A stretch of 17,850 nucleotides of DNA from DATMNI01 sp035570275 (GCA_035570275.1 DATMNI010000225.1:1-17850), one strand, 5' to 3'; positions 6,218 to 13,139 are shown, counted from the first letter of the stretch. Numbers and translations are program-made. Notes: generated by a model from the sequence alone, not told the origin.

Positions 6218-6693
6218 GGCGCGTCTACCGGATTTCCCGCGCCAATCGCGCTGCCTACGACGGCGAAGGCGCCGCCCTGTACGGCGGGCGCTGGAACTCC
6301 AGGGGTACCCGAGTTCTCTATATGAGTGAAAACCGGGCATTGGCGGTTCTGGAGGTGCTTGTGCATCTCAGTAGCACGATCCCGGACAGATACGTACTCG
6401 GAGCTGCCGATATCCCAGACAATATCGAAATCTTTGCCATTGCTGAAGACGGCCTCAGCGCCGAGTGGAAGACGGAGGTGTCGTACGGACAAGCCGAGAC
6501 TCGCCGAATCGGTGACCATTGGGTTTCCAGTGGCCGGTCTGCAGTCCTGAGTGTTCCGTCGGTGATTGTTGGCGAACGGAACTTTGTGCTAAATCCCGCA
6601 CACACCGACTTTTCGCGAATCGGCTTCTCCGACCCGGTGCCCTTCCAATTTGACGAGCGCCTGCTCTTTGCGCGCTCGCGACCGGGCGGCTAA
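6214..6693 (+). CDS. RES-domain toxin (MbcT-like NAD+-degrading)
   Basis: The 159-residue protein is a RES-domain toxin; characterised members (MbcT and relatives) destroy cellular NAD+ when not bound by the DUF2384 antitoxin. Family signatures are VYRISR (4-9), YGGRWNSRGTRVLYMSE (23-39, with Arg26 and Tyr36), ALAVLEVLVH (42-51, with Glu47), VPSVIV (114-119, Ser116) and ERNFVLNPAHTDF (121-133). All the expected conserved Arg, Tyr, Glu and Ser are present, so it looks active. The start is GTG 6214, overlapping the antitoxin stop; the frame is open to 6094, but that part lies inside the antitoxin gene and is arginine-rich shadow. The antitoxin-first order with a 4-bp overlap is standard for this system. 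Confidence 0.88.
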   Translation: MRRVYRISRANRAAYDGEGAALYGGRWNSRGTRVLYMSENRALAVLEVLVHLSSTIPDRYVLGAADIPDNIEIFAIAEDGLSAEWKTEVSYGQAETRRIGDHWVSSGRSAVLSVPSVIVGERNFVLNPAHTDFSRIGFSDPVPFQFDERLLFARSRPGG

Positions 6694-6765
6694 CCGCATC
6701 CGCGAAACGCGCGGCAAGGTCGAAGACGCCACCGAATCTAAAACCGGCCGCTCCGATGCTGATTC

Positions 6766-6968
6766 GCACCCGATGCCGAACTCACCGGCCTCAACAGCGA
6801 ACTGGCGCAAATGCAGGGCGAGGCGCCTGCAACGCGGATAACATTCTGACCAACACGATGCTGCCCGAGATCTCGCGACAGATTCTGGGGCGCATGGCGG
6901 CGGGAGAGAAACTGGGGCCGATTCACGTGAGCATCGGGGAAGACGGGGAGTTCGTGTACGGCCCGCTC
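6766..6968 (+). pseudogene. ClpV/TssH ATPase remnant with internal deletion
   Basis: Two pieces of one family appear in different frames. The first (6769-6828) reads PDAELTGLNSELAQMQGEAP, like the end of the ClpB/ClpV middle coiled coil. The second (about 6816-6965) reads CNADNILTNTMLPEISRQIL and then GRMAAGEKLGPIHVSIGEDG, matching the C-terminal end of ClpV (TssH), the ATPase that recycles type VI secretion sheaths. In an intact protein these are several hundred residues apart, so a large deletion with a frame change joined them. No start codon, P-loop or other ATPase part is present nearby, and no other type VI gene is in the window. The piece is non-functional. The 6694-6765 stretch before it holds nothing I recognise. 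Confidence 0.55.
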
Positions 6969-6977
6969 GCCCCAGTG

Positions 6978-6999
6978 GCCGCGACCCTCAGGGTCGCGC
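6978..6999. repeat. GCGACCC-N3-GGGTCGC dispersed palindrome, copy 2
   Basis: GCGACCC (6981-6987), TCA, GGGTCGC (6991-6997) form a perfect stem, preceded by TGGCC and followed by GCC. It lies just after the ClpV remnant and 15-30 bp before the VOC promoter. Same core as the copies at 5591-5617 (inverted) and 10099-10124. Confidence 0.8.
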
Positions 7000-7014
7000 C
7001 CGGTATGCGTTAAG

Positions 7015-7020
7015 TACAAT
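7015..7020 (+). promoter_or_regulatory. Candidate -10 box of the VOC gene (leaderless)
   Basis: TACAAT is followed by 8 bp and then the ATG at 7029, with no Shine-Dalgarno sequence. The geometry is identical to that before tmk. Confidence 0.45.
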
Positions 7021-7028
7021 GAGTACCT

Positions 7029-7394
7029 ATGCCCCCAACACTTGGGAACGGTAAGATCTGTTACATCGAGGTGCCCGCCATCGAGATTGCGCGCTCGGCC
7101 GACTTTTACGGAAAGGTCTTCGGCTGGCACATCAGACAACGCGGCGATGGTTCCACCGCTTTTGACGACAGCGTCGGCGAAGTCAGCGGCGCCTGGGTGC
7201 TGGGGCGTCCACCCTCCGCGGCGCCCGGCCTGCTGGTCTACGTGATGGTCGATTCCGTGGCTGCGACCGTCGATGCGATCGTCGCCAACGGGGGCGAGAT
7301 CGTGCAGCCCGTCGGCGCGGACGCGCCCGAGATCACTGCCAGGTTCCGCGACCCGGCAGGGAATGTGATCGGGCTTTACCAGGAACCGGGGTGA
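7029..7394 (+). CDS. VOC (glyoxalase/bleomycin-resistance fold) family protein
   Basis: This 121-residue single-domain protein has the vicinal-oxygen-chelate fold. GNGKICYIEVPA (6-17), SADFYGKVFGWHIRQRGDG (23-41), GLLVYVMVDSVAATVDAIV (67-85) and FRDPAGNVIGLYQEP (106-120) are typical of VOC proteins annotated as glyoxalase-like. Glu14 and Tyr117/Glu119 lie where metal or substrate ligands usually sit. The substrate cannot be told from sequence; two such domains normally form the active unit, so a dimer is expected. An overlapping ATG at 7019 opens only a 12-codon peptide in another frame. The gene stands alone, convergent with ggt, with 69 bp between. Confidence 0.88.
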   Translation: MPPTLGNGKICYIEVPAIEIARSADFYGKVFGWHIRQRGDGSTAFDDSVGEVSGAWVLGRPPSAAPGLLVYVMVDSVAATVDAIVANGGEIVQPVGADAPEITARFRDPAGNVIGLYQEPG

Positions 7395-7463
7395 GGGGAC
7401 AGGCCGGCGCGGGCCTTTGCCAGCGCGCGGCGACGGCTTGCACTGCGAGTTCGGGCCACGCAG

Positions 7464-9269
7464 TTACCACGCCAGCGCCAGCGCCGCCGTGCGCGGATCG
7501 GCCGCCGCGCTCACGGTGCCCCTGGCGACATCCACCATCAACCCCGCGCTGGAGTTCATCGACCACGGCCCGCGCATCGCCACCTTATGACCGCGGCGTT
7601 CCAGGTCTTTGCGCACTTCCTCGGGAATCCGGCCTTCCAGCGAAAGATCGCCGGGATACATGGTGTGCGGAAAAGGCGAGGACGGGAAACTGCGGGTGGC
7701 CCAGCGCGGCGCCTCGATGGCCTGCTGCAGGTTCATGCCGAAATCCACCACGTTCAACAGCGTCTGCATGGTGCGCAGGCACTGATCGTCACCGCCAGGG
7801 CTGCCGGTCACCAGGAACGGCTGGCCGTCCTTCAACACCAGCGTTCCCTGCAGGGTGCTGCGCGGCCGCTTGCCAGGGGCCAGCGCGTTGGCGTGTCCGG
7901 GGACGAGCGAGTAATAATCGCCGCGGCAATTGAACATGAAGCCGAGATTTCCCATCACTACCTTGGTGCCGAATCCACTGTGCAGGCTGGGCGTAAACGT
8001 GATCATGTTGCGGTCCTTGTCCACCGTGGCGATATAGCTGGTGTCGCCTTCATGGTCGGCATTGCCGTGCAGGTTCACGTCGCTCGGATAACTTACCGTG
8101 GGCCAGTCCGGCGCGAAGGATGCCACGTCGCCCGGCCGGAATTCGAGCGATGCCTTGGCCGGGTCCATCAGCTTCCTGCGCTCGGCGGCGTACTCCTTCG
8201 AAAGCAGACCCGAGTACGGAATCTTGATGAAGTCCATGTCACCCAGATACTTGTCGCGGTCCGCCATAGCCAGCTTGATGGCTTCCACCGAGGTGTGGAT
8301 GTAATCGGCCGAATTCAGCCCCATCTTCTTCAAGTCGTAGCCTTCCAGCAGATTGAGCGCGATCAACTCCGTGGGCCCCTGGCTGGCCGAAGCGTTCTTG
8401 TAAACCGTGTAGCCGCGGTAGTTGGTGGAGACCGGTTCTTCCAGTTTGGCGGTGTAGCCGGCGAAATCCTCATAGCGGAACAGCCCGCCCGATTCCTCGG
8501 AAAACTTCGCCATCTCGCGCGCGATATCGCCCTTGTAAAAGCGGTCGCGGGCGGCCTTCAATCCGGCCTGGCGGCCAGGGCCCGAAGCCTGCTTCTCGGC
8601 TTCCACCAGGCGGCGCAGGGTGCGCGCCAGGTCGGGGTTCTTCCAGACATCGCCATCGTTCCAGCGCTTGCCATCGGGTGGCGCATACACTTTGCGGCTG
8701 GTGGGATATTTCATCAACGCCGCCGAATTCAGCGAGCGGCCCATGGGCACGCCGCGCTCGGCAATCTCAATGGCCGGCGCCAGCAGTTCGCCGAAGGTCT
8801 TGGTGCCCCAGCGGGAGAGCAGGATATACCAGGCATCCACCGCGCCCGGCACCGTGCCCGAAAGCAGCGAATCGTTCACCGGAATCTTGCCGCCCTGGTT
8901 GGCCTGGTACCACTCGATGGTGGCCAGTTTGGGCGCCGTGCCTTCGGCATTCAACGAAAAGACCTTTTTCAGTTTGGCGTCGTAGATCAACAAAACGGCG
9001 TCGCTGCCAACGCCGTTCGTGCCGGGCTGCACCACTCCCAGAACGGCCTGCCCCGCCACGATGGCATCGAAGGCGTTGCCGCCCGCGCGCATTACGTGTT
9101 CCGCCGCAAGGGTGGCCTGCGGCATCATGGAGGCCGCGGCGTAATCGGTGCCGCGCGCCAGCGGTTTCATGGTTTGAACGCCGGAAGACTCGGGCGCCGC
9201 GTCATCGCCCGATTGCGCGCTTAAGACCGCCGCAAACAGGACCAGGGAGAAGGCTGCACTGTAGTTCAT
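7464..9269 (-). CDS. ggt: Gamma-glutamyltranspeptidase, exported
   Basis: The 601-residue protein is an Ntn-hydrolase that cleaves or transfers the gamma-glutamyl group of glutathione and related peptides, normally in the periplasm. A signal peptide is visible (hydrophobic 6-18, likely cleavage LSA/QS). The large-subunit region has HVMRAGGNAFDAIVA (58-72) and PGTNGVGSDAVLLIYD (82-97). Self-cleavage would occur before Thr410 in HEGDTSYIATVD (406-417), giving large and small subunits. TGSPGGDDQ (488-496) is the substrate-site loop (PGG). Ala and Asn-rich ASASQGPTELIAL (293-305) fits the family. Total length and order are normal, and no damage is seen. GGAGG lies 5 nt before the ATG. Transpeptidase versus hydrolase (acylase-like) specificity cannot be decided. 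Confidence 0.92.
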   Translation of the reverse strand: MNYSAAFSLVLFAAVLSAQSGDDAAPESSGVQTMKPLARGTDYAAASMMPQATLAAEHVMRAGGNAFDAIVAGQAVLGVVQPGTNGVGSDAVLLIYDAKLKKVFSLNAEGTAPKLATIEWYQANQGGKIPVNDSLLSGTVPGAVDAWYILLSRWGTKTFGELLAPAIEIAERGVPMGRSLNSAALMKYPTSRKVYAPPDGKRWNDGDVWKNPDLARTLRRLVEAEKQASGPGRQAGLKAARDRFYKGDIAREMAKFSEESGGLFRYEDFAGYTAKLEEPVSTNYRGYTVYKNASASQGPTELIALNLLEGYDLKKMGLNSADYIHTSVEAIKLAMADRDKYLGDMDFIKIPYSGLLSKEYAAERRKLMDPAKASLEFRPGDVASFAPDWPTVSYPSDVNLHGNADHEGDTSYIATVDKDRNMITFTPSLHSGFGTKVVMGNLGFMFNCRGDYYSLVPGHANALAPGKRPRSTLQGTLVLKDGQPFLVTGSPGGDDQCLRTMQTLLNVVDFGMNLQQAIEAPRWATRSFPSSPFPHTMYPGDLSLEGRIPEEVRKDLERRGHKVAMRGPWSMNSSAGLMVDVARGTVSAAADPRTAALALAW

Positions 9270-9305
9270 CTTGCCTCCAAAAGTGCTTCCCAGTATATCT
9301 GGTAG

Positions 9306-11390
9306 TCAGATCCGGTGGAACGCCTTCAGAATCTCGCGCGTTCCGTAGTGCATGGCAATGGGGCGGCCATGCGGGCAGCTCATGGGGCAATCGGTGGCTG
9401 CCAGGGCGCGCAGCAGCCACTCCATTTTGGCCGCGTCCAGCCGCATGTTGATCTTGATGGCGGCGCGGCAGGCGATGGAGGCGCAAATGTTGCGGCGCAA
9501 ATCGTCGAGTGACGTGCCGCGCAGTTCGCCTTCGGCGATTTCCAGGATTTCGAAGAGGACGCGCTCCAGGTCCGCCGCTCCCACGGCCGCGGGTGCCGCT
9601 TTGACCGCAATCGTGCGGTTGCCGAAAGGCTCGGTCTCGAAGCCCGATTCGTGCAGTTCATCGGCGATGCGCGCGTAGTCGATCTGTTGCTCGGGCGTGA
9701 GCTGCAGGATCAGCGGCATCAGCAGCCGTTGCATCTCAACGCGGCCGGCGGCACGCTGCTTCAACACCTGCTCGAAGAGGATGCGCTCATGGGCCACGTG
9801 CTGGTCGATGATCCACAGCCCGTCGCGTCCCGCGGCAATGATGAAGCTCTCGTGAATCTGCCCCAGCGGCCGCAGGTCGGAAAGCACCGAGAGCGACGTC
9901 TCCGGCGGTGGGATGGCATCGGCCGGGAATTCGCCGTGCATGTCCAGGCGCCGCGACAGTTTGCCCGAAGGCGGCGGCCCTGGCGTCACTTCGATAGGCG
10001 GCGCGCTGAAATCCAGGCGCGGGTCGGGTCCCCTGGTGGGTCGCAGCGTAAACTCCGGCAGCGTGTCCTCACGAGTGTCCTCACCCGTGTCCTGACCCGT
10101 GGCCGCGACCCTCTGGGTCGCGGCCGTTCCCTTAGGCGTCCCTTCCGCCAAACTCACCGCTCCCTCACGGTCACGGCTCTGATCGGAGCCGCGGACTGGC
10201 TCTTCGTTCTCGATCATCTGGCTGAATTCGGAATAGGGAAGCTGGGCCGCCATTTGCGCCGGTGGCGTTGCGCTCCGCGGCGGCGCAGGCGAGAATGCCG
10301 GCGCCGGGCGGCTCTCCATCAGCCGCTCCCGGATGGTATCGCGCACGAAATCGTGGACGAACGACCCGTGCCGGAACCGCACCTCGGTCTTCGACGGGTG
10401 CACGTTCACGTCCACCTCTTCGGCATCCATCTCCAGAAACAACAGCGCGAAGGGATAGGCCGAGGACGGCATCAGGTTGTGGTAAGCCGAGGAGAGCGCA
10501 TGCAGCATCAGCCGGTCGCGAATCAGGCGGCCATTCACGAAAATGTAGATGGAATTCCGGTTGCCCTTCTGCACCTGCGGCCGCGAGAAAAAGCCCGACA
10601 GCCGGAAGGTTCGCTTGGGCGGATCGTCATCCGGCCCCGGCTGGCTGCGATATTCCGCGATGCCTTGCGAGGGCGGCACGCTCGGCGGGGGAATGAACAG
10701 CTCCCGCTCCCGCACCCCGATGTCCACCAGTTCTTCCAGCACATGGCTTCCGAAAACCTGGTATACACGCTCCTTGGTGGTGGCCACCGGCGTCACCGAA
10801 AGCAGTTCCGCGGGTCCGCTGGTGAGCCGAAACGTCTTGCCGGGATGGGCCAGGCTGTAGTGGGTCACCAAAGACGCAATGTGCGCCAGTTCGGTGGGCT
10901 CCGTGCGCAGGAACTTGCGCCGCGCCGGCACGTTGAAAAACAGGTCGCGCACCGCGATCGCCGTGCCGCCGCCCAGCGCCGCTTCTTCGCAGCGCAGCAT
11001 CTTGCCGCCGGCGATTTCGATGCGGGTGCCGGTGGCTTCCTCGGCCGCGCGCGTTTCCAGCAGCAGGCGCGACACCGACGCGATGGAAGGCAGCGCTTCG
11101 CCGCGGAAACCCAGAGTCGTGATGGAAAGCAGATCCTTCACGTCGCGCAGTTTGCTGGTGGCATGGCGCTCAAAGGCCAGCAGGGCGTCGTCGCGCAGCA
11201 TCCCGCAGCCGTCATCCACGATGCGGATCAACCGCCGCCCGCCCGCTTCCACTTCCACGCGCAAATCGGTGGCACCGGCGTCCAGCGAATTCTCCAGCAG
11301 CTCTTTGACCACCGAAGCCGGCCGCTCCACCACCTCGCCAGCCGCGATCTTGTTCGCTACCTGGTCGGGAAGGATACGAATGCGCCCCAT
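9306..11390 (-). CDS. mutL: DNA mismatch repair protein MutL
   Basis: The 694-residue MutL couples MutS mismatch recognition to strand removal. The N-terminal GHKL ATPase has VKELLENSLDAG (28-39, Glu30 and Asn34), DDGCGM (59-64) and TTLGFRGEALPSIASV (91-106), followed by VNVHPSKTEVRF (328-339). The C-terminal domain retains an endonuclease site: DQHVAHERILFE (529-540, Val in place of the usual Ala), ACR (640-642) and CPHGRP (672-677). It is thus probably a nicking MutL, as in bacteria that lack MutH. The linker (about 360-500) is proline-rich and includes a 12-bp tandem repeat and a dispersed palindrome translated in-frame. A TATAGT box lies 10 bp before the ATG, with no clear ribosome site. 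The gene ends 36 bp before ggt starts. Confidence 0.95.
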   Translation of the reverse strand: MGRIRILPDQVANKIAAGEVVERPASVVKELLENSLDAGATDLRVEVEAGGRRLIRIVDDGCGMLRDDALLAFERHATSKLRDVKDLLSITTLGFRGEALPSIASVSRLLLETRAAEEATGTRIEIAGGKMLRCEEAALGGGTAIAVRDLFFNVPARRKFLRTEPTELAHIASLVTHYSLAHPGKTFRLTSGPAELLSVTPVATTKERVYQVFGSHVLEELVDIGVRERELFIPPPSVPPSQGIAEYRSQPGPDDDPPKRTFRLSGFFSRPQVQKGNRNSIYIFVNGRLIRDRLMLHALSSAYHNLMPSSAYPFALLFLEMDAEEVDVNVHPSKTEVRFRHGSFVHDFVRDTIRERLMESRPAPAFSPAPPRSATPPAQMAAQLPYSEFSQMIENEEPVRGSDQSRDREGAVSLAEGTPKGTAATQRVAATGQDTGEDTREDTLPEFTLRPTRGPDPRLDFSAPPIEVTPGPPPSGKLSRRLDMHGEFPADAIPPPETSLSVLSDLRPLGQIHESFIIAAGRDGLWIIDQHVAHERILFEQVLKQRAAGRVEMQRLLMPLILQLTPEQQIDYARIADELHESGFETEPFGNRTIAVKAAPAAVGAADLERVLFEILEIAEGELRGTSLDDLRRNICASIACRAAIKINMRLDAAKMEWLLRALAATDCPMSCPHGRPIAMHYGTREILKAFHRI
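10063..10098 (-). repeat. 12-bp tandem repeat in the mutL linker
   Basis: Three 12-bp units (10063-10074, 10075-10086, 10087-10098) differ by one to three bases. In MutL they encode GQDT-GEDT-REDT (residues 432-443), an acidic run in the interdomain linker. Units are codon multiples, so copy changes keep the frame. Confidence 0.85.
10099..10125. repeat. GCGACCC-N3-GGGTCGC dispersed palindrome, copy 3 (inside mutL)
   Basis: GGCCGCGACCC (10101-10111), TCT, GGGTCGCGGCC (10115-10125) is a perfect 11-bp stem. It is read in-frame by mutL, giving ATQRVAAT (residues 424-431). Copy 1 near 5600 gives the same ATQRVAAT string in one plus-strand frame. Confidence 0.85.
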
Positions 11391-11400
11391 TTAAGCACTC

Positions 11401-11406
11401 ACTATA
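11401..11406 (-). promoter_or_regulatory. Candidate -10 box of mutL
   Basis: On the minus strand TATAGT is followed by 10 bp and then the mutL ATG. No good Shine-Dalgarno sequence lies between; GAGTG is weak. A leaderless or very short-leader transcript is possible. Confidence 0.35.
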
Positions 11407-11420
11407 CCGCGCGGCGCCTT

Positions 11421-11461
11421 GTGGGGCAGGTTGGTAACCTGCGGCGGATTGTTAATCCGCC
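11421..11461 (+). repeat. Paired-hairpin REP-like element, copy A
   Basis: Two adjacent perfect hairpins follow a GTGGG tag: GCAGGTT-GGT-AACCTGC (11426-11442) and GGCGGATT-GTT-AATCCGCC (11443-11461). The same arrangement, with altered loops, recurs at 13140-13181, and the second hairpin again at 13232-13254. It lies between mutL and hpt, both on the minus strand. Confidence 0.85.
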
Positions 11462-11566
11462 TGCGCGATGCGGCAGCGAGCGTCTCGCGATGCGCCTGCG
11501 CGATGCGGCAGCGAGTGTCTCGCGATGCGCCAGCGCCCGCGCGATGCGGCAGCGAGCCCCTGATGC
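11459..11566 (+). repeat. 35-bp tandem repeat downstream of hpt
   Basis: Units 11459-11493 and 11494-11528 (35 bp) differ by a single base; a third unit (11529-11566, 38 bp) is diverged. Each contains CGCGATGCGGCAGCGAG. A related single unit, CCGCGATGCGCCGCGAGCC, follows the third hairpin at 13257-13275, so hairpin and tail appear to belong to one composite element. Confidence 0.85.
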
Positions 11567-11607
11567 GAAGCGAGCCGCCCGCGTGTGGTCCGCGCCAGCC
11601 ACGCCGC

Positions 11608-12150
11608 CTACACTACTGCCACGCCGCTCTCTTCCATCAGGCAGATAGAATCCAGGTTGCGATACTTCTCGCCATAATCCAGGCCGTAGCCCACCACGAA
11701 CTGATCCGGAATCTGGAAGCCCACGTAGCTCACGTGAACCGGCCGCAACCGCCGCTCCGGCTTGTCCAGCAGCGCCGCAATGCGAATGGAGTGCGGGCGC
11801 CGCTGGTCCAGAACGTGCATCAGGTAGTTCAGCGTGATGCCCGAATCCACAATGTCTTCGACAATCAGCACCTCGGCGCCCTCCAGCGAAATGTCCAGGT
11901 CTTTGGTCACCCGGACTTCGCCGGAACTGGTCTTGCCCTTCCCGTAGGTGGAGATGCCCATGAAGTCGACAAACACGTCCCGCTTCATGGCGCGGGCCAG
12001 GTCGGTCATGAAGAAGGTGGCGCCCTTCAAAATGCAGATCATGTGCAGATTTCCGGTGGGGTAGTCTTTGGAAATCTGTTCGCCAAGTTCCTTGATTCGG
12101 GCTTGAATCTGCTCGGATGAGATCAGTACTCGCAGGTTGGGATCGGTCAT
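11608..12150 (-). CDS. hpt: Hypoxanthine phosphoribosyltransferase
   Basis: This 180-residue enzyme salvages hypoxanthine (and often guanine) with PRPP to give IMP or GMP. The PRPP-binding motif is VLIVEDIVDSGITL (94-107). LKGATFFMTDLAR (41-53), the flexible-loop segment STYGKGKTSSGEVRV (67-81) and VGYGLDYGEKYRNL (153-166) are typical of the family, and length is normal. The ATG at 12150 fits the family start. No ribosome site is seen; GATAAT lies 9 bp upstream on the minus strand, so a short-leader promoter in the 18-bp gap after the M15-like gene is possible. Otherwise it may be read through from that gene. Many bacteria place hpt beside tilS/ftsH; that context is absent here. Confidence 0.95.
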   Translation of the reverse strand: MTDPNLRVLISSEQIQARIKELGEQISKDYPTGNLHMICILKGATFFMTDLARAMKRDVFVDFMGISTYGKGKTSSGEVRVTKDLDISLEGAEVLIVEDIVDSGITLNYLMHVLDQRRPHSIRIAALLDKPERRLRPVHVSYVGFQIPDQFVVGYGLDYGEKYRNLDSICLMEESGVAVV

Positions 12151-12159
12151 GGACTAACT

Positions 12160-12165
12160 ATTATC
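12160..12165 (-). promoter_or_regulatory. Candidate -10 box of hpt
   Basis: Minus-strand GATAAT stands 9 bp before the hpt ATG, in the 18-bp gap to the preceding gene. No ribosome site lies in between. Weak evidence alone; listed because the layout repeats in this window. Confidence 0.3.
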
Positions 12166-12168
12166 TAC

Positions 12169-13017
12169 CTATCCACCGAGTTTGACGCGGGTGCTCATCG
12201 GCCCCAGGTGAATGTGGGCTCCGGTGGCTTTGCCGGGGACGGCCTGGCGGAAGGCGAAATAGGGAATGTGATTCTCCTGCAGGAATTCCAACAGCCAGCG
12301 GCCTTCCGGTAAATCGGGATGGATGGCGACATCCACGCGCCCGCGGTGATCGAACCCGAGTGCGCGGTGGAGGGCGGTTTCACCCATGGCGCTCACCGGC
12401 AGCGGCTTGCCGAAGTGCCGTTCGAACGCCGCTTCCACGCGCGAAAAAGTTCCCACCGTAAACACGCCATCGCCATCGTAGCGGTCGGCCAGATCGGGAG
12501 CCTCGGATGCTTCGTCGGCCATCCTGTTGGCGGCCGCTTCCTCGGCCTGTGCCATCTGCGACAGTTGGTGGGCCAGGCGGGCGCGCGTCTCGGCCAGGTC
12601 GCATTCCTTGCGGGCGAAATCCAACTCTTCCAGGAACGTGCCCAGCGAAAGCTGCGAGGCCACCCCGTCTTCCACCATTTGCCGAGCCTGGTCTACCGCC
12701 TTCTTGCGCCGCTCGAAGCGCCGGTTAGCGGCCGCCATCATGCGGTCGCACTGGTCGTCGGTGAGTTCCACGCCATACAAAGTCTTGCGCAGGTAGGCCG
12801 CATCCTCGGCATCGGCCAGAGCGGCTTCCGCCTTGTCCAGTTGGGCGCGGGGAATGGCTCCGGCCTCCACCAGCCGCTTCAGCCTTTCGATGGACGATTT
12901 AGCGCTGGCTACCTCGGGCGGATCGTAGTCTGGAACCGGGACGCCGTCCTGCACGCCATTCTGCGCAAAGACGCAGTTTGCGCACACCAGTACCGTCAGG
13001 GCTGCAAGAAAACGCAT
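12169..13017 (-). CDS. Secreted coiled-coil protein with M15-peptidase-like C-terminal domain
   Basis: The 282-residue protein has a signal peptide (likely cleavage after Ala18, VFA/QN). Residues 35-170 are charged, alanine-rich and helical (SSIERLKRLVEAGAI, LDKAEAALADAED), likely a coiled coil. The C-terminal part (185-275) resembles the D-Ala-D-Ala carboxypeptidase-like fold of M15 peptidases: ALHRALGFDHRGRVDVAI (215-232) gives His224 and Asp229, and GAHIHLG (266-272) gives His268/His270, matching the H-D-H zinc layout. The substrate would be peptidoglycan peptides, if active; the spacing differs from textbook M15, so activity is uncertain. Signal and context suggest a periplasmic or envelope location. 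TACAAT stands 7 bp before the ATG and no ribosome site is seen. Stop is 18 bp before hpt. Confidence 0.7.
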   Translation of the reverse strand: MRFLAALTVLVCANCVFAQNGVQDGVPVPDYDPPEVASAKSSIERLKRLVEAGAIPRAQLDKAEAALADAEDAAYLRKTLYGVELTDDQCDRMMAAANRRFERRKKAVDQARQMVEDGVASQLSLGTFLEELDFARKECDLAETRARLAHQLSQMAQAEEAAANRMADEASEAPDLADRYDGDGVFTVGTFSRVEAAFERHFGKPLPVSAMGETALHRALGFDHRGRVDVAIHPDLPEGRWLLEFLQENHIPYFAFRQAVPGKATGAHIHLGPMSTRVKLGG

Positions 13018-13024
13018 TAACTAT

Positions 13025-13030
13025 ATTGTA
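13025..13030 (-). promoter_or_regulatory. Candidate -10 box of the M15-like gene (leaderless)
   Basis: Minus-strand TACAAT is followed by 7 bp (ATAGTTA) and the ATG at 13017. No Shine-Dalgarno sequence is possible in this gap. The -35 region is not recognisable. Confidence 0.45.
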
Positions 13031-13139
13031 GTATGAAACGGTTATTCTATTGGTCGAGTAGTGTCCCTACGGTGCTTCGTGGGGCTACTGTCAATCTGTT
13101 CGCGATGAGCGCCGGCGCACAGGGGGCAGGTGGCGCTAT

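Noticed and set aside
7019..7054. Short peptide frame starting at ATG 7019
   Set aside because: Only 11 residues before a stop and overlapping the VOC start; the ATG partly overlaps the proposed -10 box.
7395..7463. Terminator between VOC and ggt
   Set aside because: Convergent genes would predict one, but I see only a weak GC-rich pairing and no T-run.
7587..9224. A 545-codon plus-strand open frame
   Set aside because: Antisense to ggt, which has all its family motifs; the plus frame shows none.
11459..11566. CRISPR array at the 35-bp repeats
   Set aside because: The units are directly adjacent with no unique spacers and no cas genes are present.
9651..11648. A 665-codon plus-strand open frame
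   Set aside because: It is antisense to mutL, arginine/histidine-rich and without any domain; a high-GC shadow frame.
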